The notes under the pieces: model-generated | Told to the model about the DNA's origin: nothing | Databases searched by the model: none | Seen by the model: only the letters and a program-made list of their open reading frames with translations | DNA from: Bradyrhizobium betae | Lineage (GTDB): Bacteria > Pseudomonadota > Alphaproteobacteria > Rhizobiales > Xanthobacteraceae | Direction of reading: 5' to 3' | Assembly (NCBI RefSeq): GCF_004123905.1 | Contig: NZ_MZXW01000016.1 | Span: forward strand, 1-64,000 | DNA: 64,000 nucleotides | Part shown: positions 17,568-25,789 of the stretch, piece by piece | Position numbering within the stretch: position 1 is the stretch's first letter | Layout: every line of letters begins with the position of its first letter | Position numbers and translations under genes: made by a program

Positions 17568-18373
17568 ACGCGCTCGCGCATAACATCACCGATGCCGCGC
17601 CGATCGTGCTGCGTGCGGAAAATGTCGGCGTCACCTTCGATGGCGCAGGCCACCCGGTCGAGGCGATCCGCAAGGTGGATTTCGAGCTACGCCGCGGCGA
17701 GACGCTGGCGATCGTCGGCCCCTCCGGCTGCGGCAAGTCCACGCTGTTCAACGCCATTGCCGGCCTGCCGCGGCCGACCCGCGGCCATGTCGAGGTGGCG
17801 GGGCGCCGCGTCGACGATGCCGCCGGCCATGTCGGCTACATGCTGCAAAAGGATCTGCTGCTGCCGTGGCGCAGCGTGCTCGACAACGTCATGCTCGGGC
17901 TGGAGATCCGGAAAGTACCGAAGCCGCGTGCCCGCGAGATCGCGCTGGAGCTGGTCCGGACTTACGGCCTCGCCGGCTTCGAGCACGCCAAACCCGCGGC
18001 GCTCTCCGGCGGCATGCGCCAGCGCGTCGCCATCATGCGCACGCTCGCCTTCGACCCCGAGGTGATCCTGCTCGACGAGCCGTTCTCTGCGCTCGACTTC
18101 CAGACCCGCCTCTTGATGCAGGCCGACGTCTCCCGCATCATCGCCGAACGCGGCAAGAGCGCCATCCTCGTCACCCACGACATCGGCGAAGCCATCGCCA
18201 TGGCCGACCGCGTGCTGGTGCTGAGCGCGAGGCCTGCGGCGGTGCGGGCGTGGCATGTGATCGAGCTGCCGCGGGCGGGGCGCGACCCGGCGGGCTTGCG
18301 GACGGATGCGGCGTTCCAGGATTATTTTGCGAGGATATGGACGGATTTGGAGAAGCCGGTGGGGGTGGTGTGA
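17564..18373 (+). CDS. ABC transporter ATP-binding protein of the Rut operon
   Basis: 269 aa SsuB/TauB-class ATPase. It has Walker A GPSGCGKST, Q-loop MLQKDLLLPWR, signature LSGGMRQRVAIMRTLAFDP, Walker B VILLDEPFSALD and switch His in LVTHDIGEA. It powers the importer formed with the permease and binding protein of the same operon. The ATG at 17564 overlaps the rutD stop (ATGA); a start at 17546 inside rutD is unlikely. This is the last gene of the operon. A 19-bp sequence also found after the second Nudix gene follows the stop. Confidence 0.92.
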   Translation: MNALAHNITDAAPIVLRAENVGVTFDGAGHPVEAIRKVDFELRRGETLAIVGPSGCGKSTLFNAIAGLPRPTRGHVEVAGRRVDDAAGHVGYMLQKDLLLPWRSVLDNVMLGLEIRKVPKPRAREIALELVRTYGLAGFEHAKPAALSGGMRQRVAIMRTLAFDPEVILLDEPFSALDFQTRLLMQADVSRIIAERGKSAILVTHDIGEAIAMADRVLVLSARPAAVRAWHVIELPRAGRDPAGLRTDAAFQDYFARIWTDLEKPVGVV

Positions 18374-18878
18374 CGAGTGGGCGGGGCCTCGACAACGCAA
18401 AATTCGAAAACAACCCCATGCACAGTAGACGGCGACTACAAAATCAATGACTTACGTGGGGCAATACGCACGGAGTGATCGTTGGGCCGCATCGGTGCTG
18501 GAGCGCGCGTTTGCCGACGCTGCTGCCCGGCTTCCAGACGCCCTTTGGCGGTCGGCAGCGATAAGCGGCGATCGCAGTCGCGGTGAATTTCGGACGATGT
18601 CGCTCGTCGTTTGACACGTCGGGCAAAACAGTGGCATTATGCCAGAATTCCGAAATGCGTTAATTCCCGCCTGATCGGGCCGTCCGCGCGCCGGGGCACG
18701 CTTCCAGCTGGTGTATGACACGCTACCTAGTTCAGGCGCGCTTATGGTCTGTCGGGCGTGCAGCACAATTTTGTGCGCTGTCACCGACCTTCAAAGCCGG
18801 TGCAGGGCGGGCTGCACATCGGCCGCTGGTGCGGCCGAAACCTGCCGCTAAACCCGGCTGGGCTGAATGATCGAGAAG
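18374..18878. other. 505-nt gap between the Rut operon and hsdR
   Basis: No gene is supported; several short frames lack ribosome binding sites. Besides the 19-bp repeat near its left end, the right end holds three successive hairpins just beyond the hsdR stop: GCACAA-TT-TTGTGC at 18763-18776, GTGCAG-N6-CTGCAC at 18800-18817 and CGGCCG-N6-CGGCCG at 18820-18837. None has a U-tract. This is the distal border of the restriction-modification cassette. Confidence 0.5.
18408..18426 (+). repeat. 19-bp dispersed repeat, copy 1
   Basis: The sequence AAACAACCCCATGCACAGT is identical to 44361-44379. Both copies lie on the plus strand, within about 60 nt after the stop codon of a plus-strand gene. Function unknown. 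Confidence 0.7.
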
Positions 18879-21206
18879 TTACTTTCGATCAGTGTAAAGG
18901 TATTGCTGAAATCCCACGAAGGCATCGCGTATCGCGGCAGCGCTACCCAATTGCGCGAGCGCATCGTCTACGGTGTGATACTTCAACTGGAGCAACGACG
19001 CGAGTTTTTCCTGATCGAGTTCATCTACACCCTGTTTTACGTACTGTCCGAGGACGAAATCGAGAAACGCCTGGAGCTTACTTTCATAGTGAGAGAAAAT
19101 TTCGCCGCGCCTCGCTTCAACTCTCTCGGAACGCGCAATCGGAGCAAGTGAAAATGCGATATAGGCCAGCACGTCGTATACGTCGCTGTTCTCCGCGTTG
19201 ATGAGGCGGCTAATTTCAGCTAGCTGTGCGCGGCCAAAGCCCTTCTCGGTCATCCCATCAAGTAAAGCCTTGCGCGTATCCGGCTTGCTCCAAATTTGCC
19301 GCAGTTCGTCTTCATCCTTGAAGAAGCGTGGAATTTCTCCAAACAGCCTTTCCACCATTTGGGCACCCGAGATCGGTTTGCCGTCGGGGCTCCAATAGCT
19401 GGTTGCTATCATGTTTTGGATAGTGCGCTCTTTGCCGTCCGCCAGCTTTATTTTGATCTTCTTTGGTCGTTCTGTTGGATCATCCTCTCCCTCGCCTTTC
19501 GGTTCGGGATCGGCATCGTCCCCTGCGGGCTTCTTTGGCTTGGGTTCGACTGGATCAAGCGGTTCGCCATCCCATTCGGGATCGCTGAAATGCTCGTACG
19601 CTTTCACAAAATCATAGATTGTGAAGTAATCCTTGCCATCAAATAGCCGCGTGCCGCGCCCGATGATCTGCTTGAACTCGATCATGGTGCCTATCGGACG
19701 CATCAGAACGATGTTGCGCACGTTGCGGGCATCGACCCCAGTCGAGAGCTTTTGCGAACTCGTCAGGATGGTCGGGATCGTCTTGTCGTTGTCCTGAAAC
19801 GTGCGCAGCCATTGCTCGCCACGTTCACCATCGTCGGCCGCGACCCGCACGCAGTAATTCGGATCAGTGTTTGTCTTCAACTGGTTGATGATGTCGCGCA
19901 CCATCAGGGCGTGGGCCTGAGTTGCGCAGAACACCAACGTCTTCTCGCGTTGGTCGATCTGGTCCATGAACAGCTTGATGCGGTAGCGCTCACGCTCTTC
20001 AATCTCGATGGTGCGGTTGAACTCCGGCTCCCGGTATCGTCTCCCTTCTTCGGCCAACCCTTCGATGATCTTGTCGTCCGGCACATAGATGTATTCGTCG
20101 AGCGTGGTGGCGATCTGCTTCACTTTGAACGGAGTGAGGAACCCGTCGTTGATACCCTCCTTGAGCGAATACACGTAAACCGGTTCGCCGAAATAGGCGT
20201 AAGTGTCTACGTTGTCGCGCCGTTTCGGTGTTGCGGTGAGGCCAAGTTGAACCGCCGGTTCAAAATAGTCGAGAATGTCGCGCCAGTTACTTTCGTCGTT
20301 TGCGCCGCCGCGATGGCATTCGTCGATGATAACTAAATCGAAAAAGTCCTTGGGATACGCACCAAAATACGGAGCAGGCTGCCCGTCAACGCCGGTGCCG
20401 CTCATGAAGGTCTGGAAAATCGTGAAAAAGATGCTGGCGTTCTTGGGTACACTACCTTTCTTCGCAATCTCGTCCGGTTTAATCCGGAGCATCGCCTTTT
20501 CCTCGAACGCTGCGAACGAGGTAAAATCGTTATAGGCCTGATTGGCCAGATTGTTGCGGTCGGCCAGAAACAGTATGCGCGGTCGCCGCGTGGGTTCGCC
20601 ACCGAGGTTCCAACGCGTTTGAAACAGTAGCCAAGAAATTTGAAAAGCTATCGACGTCTTGCCGGTGCCGGTGGCGAGGGTCAGAAGAATGCGCTTGCGA
20701 CCTGCCGCAACCGCCTCAAGGGCATTTTCTACCGCGTTCTGCTGATAATAACGGATCGACCAGCTACCGCTCTTGTCGGGAAATGGAACGGAAGAAAAGC
20801 GGTCGCGCCATTCGTTTGGTGCGGCAAAGGTCTTCGCCCACAGTTCGTCCGGCGTCGGATATGTATCAACATATCCCTCCGCACCAGTCTGCATGTCGAT
20901 CTGGTAGATGCGCCGTCCATTTGTCGAATAGGCGAAGCGTGCCTGCAGCTTCTTGGCATACGCCTTGGCTTGCGCCACACCTTCGGTGTCGGGCTTGTCG
21001 CGCGCCTTGGCCTCAATCACTGCCAGTTTGTGATTGCGGAAGGTGAGCACGTAGTCGGCAACGTCACTCTTGCCCCGATACCCGGCGCCTTCGATGCGGC
21101 CCGGGCAGATCACTTCCAGACGCATTCGACTATCGGCGACGACGCCCCATCCCACCGACCGCAGCGCTGGGTCGATCAGTTCAGCGCGGGTTTCTGCCTC
21201 GTTCAC
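18879..21206 (-). CDS. hsdR: Type I restriction endonuclease subunit R
   Basis: 775 aa. The N-terminal nuclease domain shows the PD-(D/E)xK pattern Asp51...Glu65-Ala-Lys67 (AVIEAKA). An SF2 translocase follows with Walker A LATGTGKTS (178-185), motif II DECH (295-298), motif III TATPKR and motif VI QIIGRGTR. A Lys/Glu/Pro-rich linker (about 550-585) and a helical C-terminal domain that binds the methylase complete an EcoAI-like HsdR. The start overlaps the hsdS stop by 4 bp. It cuts unmodified DNA at a distance after ATP-driven translocation. All motifs are intact, so it is probably active. Base composition is more AT-rich than the flanks. Confidence 0.93.
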   Translation of the reverse strand: MNEAETRAELIDPALRSVGWGVVADSRMRLEVICPGRIEGAGYRGKSDVADYVLTFRNHKLAVIEAKARDKPDTEGVAQAKAYAKKLQARFAYSTNGRRIYQIDMQTGAEGYVDTYPTPDELWAKTFAAPNEWRDRFSSVPFPDKSGSWSIRYYQQNAVENALEAVAAGRKRILLTLATGTGKTSIAFQISWLLFQTRWNLGGEPTRRPRILFLADRNNLANQAYNDFTSFAAFEEKAMLRIKPDEIAKKGSVPKNASIFFTIFQTFMSGTGVDGQPAPYFGAYPKDFFDLVIIDECHRGGANDESNWRDILDYFEPAVQLGLTATPKRRDNVDTYAYFGEPVYVYSLKEGINDGFLTPFKVKQIATTLDEYIYVPDDKIIEGLAEEGRRYREPEFNRTIEIEERERYRIKLFMDQIDQREKTLVFCATQAHALMVRDIINQLKTNTDPNYCVRVAADDGERGEQWLRTFQDNDKTIPTILTSSQKLSTGVDARNVRNIVLMRPIGTMIEFKQIIGRGTRLFDGKDYFTIYDFVKAYEHFSDPEWDGEPLDPVEPKPKKPAGDDADPEPKGEGEDDPTERPKKIKIKLADGKERTIQNMIATSYWSPDGKPISGAQMVERLFGEIPRFFKDEDELRQIWSKPDTRKALLDGMTEKGFGRAQLAEISRLINAENSDVYDVLAYIAFSLAPIARSERVEARRGEIFSHYESKLQAFLDFVLGQYVKQGVDELDQEKLASLLQLKYHTVDDALAQLGSAAAIRDAFVGFQQYLYTDRK

Positions 21207-22561
21207 TCGGCGGCCTCTTTGGCCGCGTGAGACGGCGACGAGGTCAGTGCACCGGAGAAGGCATTCTGCAGGATGGATTTCTTGAGGTCTTTAACAGCCT
21301 CAAGCCTCTTGTAGTAGATCGCTTCAAGAGACTTTCGCCTCTCAACCAACGCATCGAGCGCTTGAACTATAGCCTTCTGAATCTCCAATGGAGGTAATGG
21401 AGTCACGTACTTTGCGACGCTTGCGCCAGCCAAGTTTGGTTGGGCCGCTCCATTGTCAAAACGCTTTATCAATTGACGGCCCAGTCGACTGACCAAAAAA
21501 TAGTATGCATATCTACGGTCAATCGCAGGGCCCGGCCTGACTATCATCAACGAAGAGGCTACGGCACCTTCGGAATAGGGCTCAACGAATGCCGTTTTGC
21601 CGATGGTCGCGCCCCTTAAACAATAGACGAGGTCGCCTAGCTGAATCTTTCCTCCGTTTAGGGAGTCAAACTTCTTTCTCGTGATGAAATTCATCGACTG
21701 AGTATCAAGGTTCCCGTCTTCCTCGATGTGTCCAGTATTTATCCACGGCATCCCAACCGGAACGTACTCATGTTTATTTGGATAGTTCTTTCCCCGATCA
21801 CCATTCAGGAATTTAACAACAGAACCGAAACGACACCATCGCCAGTTGGCCGGAATCGCGAAAGGGATTTCCATACGTTTGATCGCACATCGCTCCTCCG
21901 TTGGGTTCCCTGAGGGCTCAGGCTGCACGCTGTCATCAGAGGCGACTTCACCCTTCAATGCAGCGTAAAGAACCACTTCGAATAACTCGCGTGCATTCTT
22001 GAGATTTTTCTCGGCGTTGGCGGCCGCCGTCGCCAGCCCCGCAAGCGCCTCGTCTAGAATGGCGACGATGCGTTGTTGCTCAGCGAGCGGAGGAAGCGGG
22101 ACGGCAATCTCCTTGTATGCGTCCGCATTCAGGTTCCTGATTCCGGTCGAATGGCTTTGCATCGACTCCGTGACGCCAGATGCGTACTTCCAAAAGAGAA
22201 ATTTATGCAGAAATCGAAAATCCAGTTCCTGCGGGTCGTCCACCCGAATCGCAGAAGTAAAATTGCTGAACGAGTAATCACCCTCTTCTTTCTCAAAGAG
22301 GGCAACCCTTCCTACCGGTTGCTTGGGGCCGCCGCCGGACTTCTCTAAGATGATGTCGCCAAATTTAAGTTTGCGCTTTTCGAATTTCTTCGCCTCAACA
22401 TCTAGCCAAGCGATGTCCGAATCGTCGATTGAGCCGTCCTTGGCAAAATTCGTATTTCGAATGACACCTACGGTGACAAACGGAGGCTTTTCACCTTTCC
22501 ACAAGCCATTCAGGAAGCTCGTCACATCTCCGAGAGGTTTCGATTTCCATTCGTATCTCAA
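21203..22561 (-). CDS. hsdS: Type I restriction-modification specificity subunit S
   Basis: 452 aa with two target recognition domains: about 1-150, starting with WKSKPLGDVTSFLNGLWKGE, and about 240-395, starting with PANWRWCRFGSVVKFLNGD. Each is followed by a conserved coiled-coil spacer (PLPPLAEQQRIVAILDEAL and PLPPLEIQKAIVQALDALV), whose length sets the gap in the bipartite target. It determines the DNA sequence recognised by both methylase and nuclease. This is the most AT-rich gene in the window, consistent with horizontal acquisition and fast evolution. The 4-bp overlaps with hsdM upstream and hsdR downstream keep the subunits coupled. The recognition sequence cannot be predicted by eye. 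Confidence 0.92.
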   Translation of the reverse strand: MRYEWKSKPLGDVTSFLNGLWKGEKPPFVTVGVIRNTNFAKDGSIDDSDIAWLDVEAKKFEKRKLKFGDIILEKSGGGPKQPVGRVALFEKEEGDYSFSNFTSAIRVDDPQELDFRFLHKFLFWKYASGVTESMQSHSTGIRNLNADAYKEIAVPLPPLAEQQRIVAILDEALAGLATAAANAEKNLKNARELFEVVLYAALKGEVASDDSVQPEPSGNPTEERCAIKRMEIPFAIPANWRWCRFGSVVKFLNGDRGKNYPNKHEYVPVGMPWINTGHIEEDGNLDTQSMNFITRKKFDSLNGGKIQLGDLVYCLRGATIGKTAFVEPYSEGAVASSLMIVRPGPAIDRRYAYYFLVSRLGRQLIKRFDNGAAQPNLAGASVAKYVTPLPPLEIQKAIVQALDALVERRKSLEAIYYKRLEAVKDLKKSILQNAFSGALTSSPSHAAKEAAE

Positions 22562-24042
22562 AGCATCCTCCCGATGCTCGCGAGGATTTCCGCACTTTCC
22601 GCATCCAGCGCCACCATCTCTGCGATGATGTCCTTCGGATCGCGCAACTCGTCTTCGTCAGCCTTGTTGGGATTTTTCACCGAGAGGTCAAAGGTCGTCG
22701 TGTCGATGCTCTTCGCATCGACCGTCCACGAATTCTCGCTGTCCTTGAACTTCGCCTGCAACGCGACGAATTCCTTCAGGTCCTCGTCGTTGAGTGGATT
22801 GGTCTTACCAAGGTTGCGGCCGGGATCGAGCTTGTAAAACCAGACCTTGCGAGTGGGCGCACCTTTTTCAAAGAACAGCACAACGGTCTTCACGCCTGCG
22901 CCCTGAAACGTGCCGCCCGGCATATCGAGTATGGTGTGCAGATTGCAGCCTTCCAGCAGCTCCTTGCGAAGAGCAACCGAGGCGTTGTCGCTATTCGACA
23001 GGAAAGTGTTCTTGATGACGATGGCGGCGCGACCGCCGGCCTTTAGCGACTTGATGAAATGCTGAAGGAACAGGAACGCTGTTTCGCCGGTCTTGATCGG
23101 GAAATTTTGTTGGACCTCCGGGCGCTCTTTGCCTCCGAAGGGCGGATTGGCCAGCACGATATCGAAGCGGTCCTTTTCCTGGATGTCGTTGATATTCTCG
23201 GCGAGGGTGTTGGTGTGGAGAACATTCGGCGCCTCGATACCGTGCAGGATCATGTTCATGATCGCGATGACGTAGGCGAGGCTCTTCTTCTCTTTGCCGA
23301 AGAATGTTTTCTCCTGAAGCGTTTTCAAGTCCTTGGTCGACAGGTCGGGCTTGGCACGCAGGTAGTCATAGGCCTCGCACAGGAAGCCCGCGGAACCGCA
23401 CGCGCCGTCATAGATACGCTGGCCGATTTCCGGTCGCGCCACCTTTATCATTGCGCGGATGAGCGGGCGCGGCGTGTAATATTCGCCGCCGTTCCTGCCC
23501 GCATTGCCCATATTCTTGAGCTTGGCTTCATAGATATGCGACAGCTCGTGCTTCTGGTCTTGGGAGCGGAAGCTCAGACCATCCATCAGTTCGAGCGCAT
23601 CACGCAGCGAGTAGCCGCTTTGAAAGCGGTTCTTTATCTCGCCAAAAATTTCGCCAACTTTGTATTCGACGGTGTTGGAACCTTCGGCACGGGTCCTGAA
23701 GTTCTGCAGGTACGGAAACAGATCGCGATTGACGAAGTCGATGAGGTCATCGCCGGTCAGCGCCTTGTCGTGATCGAAAGTCCCGTCGCGCTTCTTTGGT
23801 GCGGCCCACGCCGACCAGCGGTACTTCTTGTCAATGATGTACGTGTATTTCTTGCTCTGAAGCTCGGCCTTTTGCTCATTCGCCCGCTCGAGATCATCCA
23901 GGTACTTGAGAAACAAAATCCACGACGTTTGCTCTGTATAGTCGAGTTCGGTGGCGCAGCCGGCCTCCTTCCACAAGACGTCGTCAATGTTCTTAAAGGT
24001 CTGTTCAAACACGCTTCCTGCCCCCGGTTGGTGGACCACCAT
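22558..24042 (-). CDS. hsdM: Type I restriction-modification DNA methyltransferase subunit M
   Basis: 494 aa. An N-terminal helical HsdM_N region (FEQTFKNIDDVLWKEAG) precedes the N6-adenine methylase. The SAM-binding motif I is DGACGSAGF (212-220), and the catalytic NPPF is at 299-302 (IVLANPPFGGKE). The upstream segment GGEYYTPRPLI is also typical of HsdM. With HsdS it methylates adenine in each half of the bipartite target and protects the host. It is the first gene of the M-S-R operon. No strong ribosome binding site precedes the ATG at 24042, but the N-terminus agrees with the family. Confidence 0.93.
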   Translation of the reverse strand: MVVHQPGAGSVFEQTFKNIDDVLWKEAGCATELDYTEQTSWILFLKYLDDLERANEQKAELQSKKYTYIIDKKYRWSAWAAPKKRDGTFDHDKALTGDDLIDFVNRDLFPYLQNFRTRAEGSNTVEYKVGEIFGEIKNRFQSGYSLRDALELMDGLSFRSQDQKHELSHIYEAKLKNMGNAGRNGGEYYTPRPLIRAMIKVARPEIGQRIYDGACGSAGFLCEAYDYLRAKPDLSTKDLKTLQEKTFFGKEKKSLAYVIAIMNMILHGIEAPNVLHTNTLAENINDIQEKDRFDIVLANPPFGGKERPEVQQNFPIKTGETAFLFLQHFIKSLKAGGRAAIVIKNTFLSNSDNASVALRKELLEGCNLHTILDMPGGTFQGAGVKTVVLFFEKGAPTRKVWFYKLDPGRNLGKTNPLNDEDLKEFVALQAKFKDSENSWTVDAKSIDTTTFDLSVKNPNKADEDELRDPKDIIAEMVALDAESAEILASIGRML

Positions 24043-24207
24043 AAAAGATGAGCCGCTCTGGCGCCATGTCCATACACAGGTGGATTAGGGCACGGTGGCG
24101 CTCCTTCGCTCGCCGTCCTGCCACTGTCCACGGCCTTGCAGGCATGGGGGTCTAACCGGGGGTCGACCCGCTATCAGGCATTTAAAACACTGATCTGAAA
24201 TGCGATA

Positions 24208-24297
24208 TGGCGGAGAGGGAGGGATTCGAACCCCCGATAGGCTTGCACCTATGCCGCATTTCGAGTGCGGTGCATTCAACCACTCTGCCACCTCTCC
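24208..24297 (-). tRNA. tRNA-Ser (anticodon CGA)
   Basis: On the minus strand the sequence runs from GGAGAGGTGGCAGAGTGG (acceptor and D-stem) through an anticodon loop CTCGAAA, a long variable arm characteristic of serine tRNAs, GGTTCGAATCC in the T-loop, and an encoded CCA end at 24208. The 90-nt length fits class II tRNA-Ser. Anticodon CGA reads UCG codons. Its 3' end points toward the restriction-modification operon, the usual arrangement at tRNA integration hot spots, although no integrase or duplicated 3' end was found. Confidence 0.95.
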
Positions 24298-24496
24298 TGA
24301 AGGCGCCATATGTAGGAGCAGGGCCCCTGTGGTTGGGGGCGTTAATAGGCGAGGATGGCGGGCCAGACAAGGCGCGAAAGGGGAAAATCCGCTGCCTCTT
24401 TCAGCCCCGCACCAGCCAGATTCTTGTTTTAACGCGTTTTCTTGACGCGAACCGGTGTCCCCTTCGCTTGAAAACGCTTTGTCGGGAGGAACTGCC

Positions 24497-25360
24497 GTGG
24501 AGCATCTCACCCTCAAGGCCAATGGCGCCGATTTCCACCTGGTCCGTGCCGGGCGGGGCAAACCGCTGCTTTTGCTGCATGGTTGGCCGGAATTCTGGCT
24601 GACCTGGGAGCCGGTGATAGCGCGTCTGGCCGACCGGTTCATGCTGATCGCGCCCGATCTGCGCGGCTTTGGCGACAGCGACAAGCCGGACGGGCCTTTT
24701 GGGGCGGACGGCCATGCCGCCGACATGCTGGCGCTGATGGAGGGGCTGGGCATCGACCGATTCGGGGTGGTCGGCCACGATGTCGGCGGCGCCGTGATGC
24801 AGCCTTTGGCGCGGCGGGCGCCCAAGCGGCTCGCGGGGCTGTTCTTCTTCGATTTCGTCTATCCCGGCATCGGGCCGCGGATGGCGGCGCCTGATCGGCT
24901 CAACCACATCTGGTATCAATCCTTCCACCAGATGGAGATGGCGCCCGCGCTGGTCGGCGCCAGCCGCGAGAGCTGCCGGCTCTATTTCAGTCATTTCCTG
25001 AAGGGCTGGGCGCATCGCAAGAACGCCTTCGATGACGTGCTCGACGCCTTCGCCGACAATTTCCTTGAGGAAGGCAACCTCGCCGGCGGCTTTGCGTATT
25101 ATCGCGCCGCGCATGCCGGACGTATCGCGATGATGAAGGGCGAAGCGCTGCAGCTGGCGCCGATCGATCTGCCGACCTGCGTGCGCTGGGCCGAGCACGA
25201 TCCGCTGTTTCCCTATGCGTGGACGGATCGGCTGAGCGAGACCTTCAGTAACGTCGATCTCGCGATGTTTCCCGGCGTCGGCCACTTCCCGCATCGGGAA
25301 GACCCCGATCGCGCGGCCGCGGAGATCGCGGCGTTCTTTCAGCGGATTGGCTGGAGCTGA
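24497..25360 (+). CDS. Epoxide hydrolase/haloalkane dehalogenase-like alpha/beta hydrolase
   Basis: About 287 aa. Oxyanion motif HGWPEFW is at 29-34, the nucleophile is Asp95 in GHDVGG, and the late histidine is in GVGHFPHRED. An Asp nucleophile in this position marks the epoxide hydrolase and haloacetate/haloalkane dehalogenase branch rather than esterases. Substrate unknown. GTG at 24497 is chosen because GGGAGGA is 6 nt upstream; an upstream GTG at 24455 lacks this. It stands alone after the tRNA gene and before a palindromic repeat. Confidence 0.85.
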   Translation: MEHLTLKANGADFHLVRAGRGKPLLLLHGWPEFWLTWEPVIARLADRFMLIAPDLRGFGDSDKPDGPFGADGHAADMLALMEGLGIDRFGVVGHDVGGAVMQPLARRAPKRLAGLFFFDFVYPGIGPRMAAPDRLNHIWYQSFHQMEMAPALVGASRESCRLYFSHFLKGWAHRKNAFDDVLDAFADNFLEEGNLAGGFAYYRAAHAGRIAMMKGEALQLAPIDLPTCVRWAEHDPLFPYAWTDRLSETFSNVDLAMFPGVGHFPHREDPDRAAAEIAAFFQRIGWS

Positions 25361-25789
25361 AGGCAGGGAAGCTGGAGCGTGATGGGTTGAAGTCGATCGC
25401 GTTTGGCCGACAGCAGCGCTCTCTCTATTCCCTCCCCCCTCGTGGGGGAGGGGCAGGGAGGGGGGTGCCACACGGGGATTCTCTCCGTCGCGTACCACGC
25501 CATACCATCCAACAACCGTCACCTCTTCCTGGGCTACCCCTCTCCCTAACCCTCCCCCGCAAGGGGGGAGGGAACGCACCTTTGTTGGGGCGCTAGTCCC
25601 GTCTCATCATCATGCTCTGGAAGCAGGGGGTGGGACCGCCAGACGCGGTAAACACTGGCGGTCCCGTGCCGCTCATTGAAACTCTGGCCAGGAAGGGCGG
25701 CTTCGCTGGTCAGGTGAGGCGACGGTTCGACCCTAGCGTGCGGCCCCGGCGCCGCAACGCAATCCGTCCCTTAACCTAACCAGTCAAGG
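25361..25789. other. Intergenic region, mainly repeat
   Basis: 429 nt between two genes whose 3' ends face each other. Apart from the paired G/C-rich palindromes at 25430-25573 I see nothing coding. Confidence 0.5.
25430..25573. repeat. Paired G/C-rich palindromes (REPIN-like)
   Basis: Left unit CCTCCCCCCTCGTGGGGGAG and right unit CCTCCCCCGCAAGGGGGGAG are each hairpins, and the flanking GGGCAGGGAGGGG and CCCCTCTCCCTAACCC parts are mutually inverted, so the whole is two REP units facing each other about 70 nt apart. It may also end transcription from both converging genes. Confidence 0.65.

Noticed and set aside
18452..18784. A 110-aa minus-strand frame with a CPTCQ segment between the Rut operon and hsdR
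   Set aside because: No ribosome binding site, arginine/serine-rich composition and no recognisable domain; it may be a remnant of a repeated sequence but cannot be supported as a gene.
18374..18878. A duplicated tRNA-Ser 3' end (attachment site) at the far border of the hsd cassette
   Set aside because: I looked for the 3' tRNA sequence (CCCTCCCTCTCCGCCA or its complement) in this gap and did not find it; no integrase gene is present.
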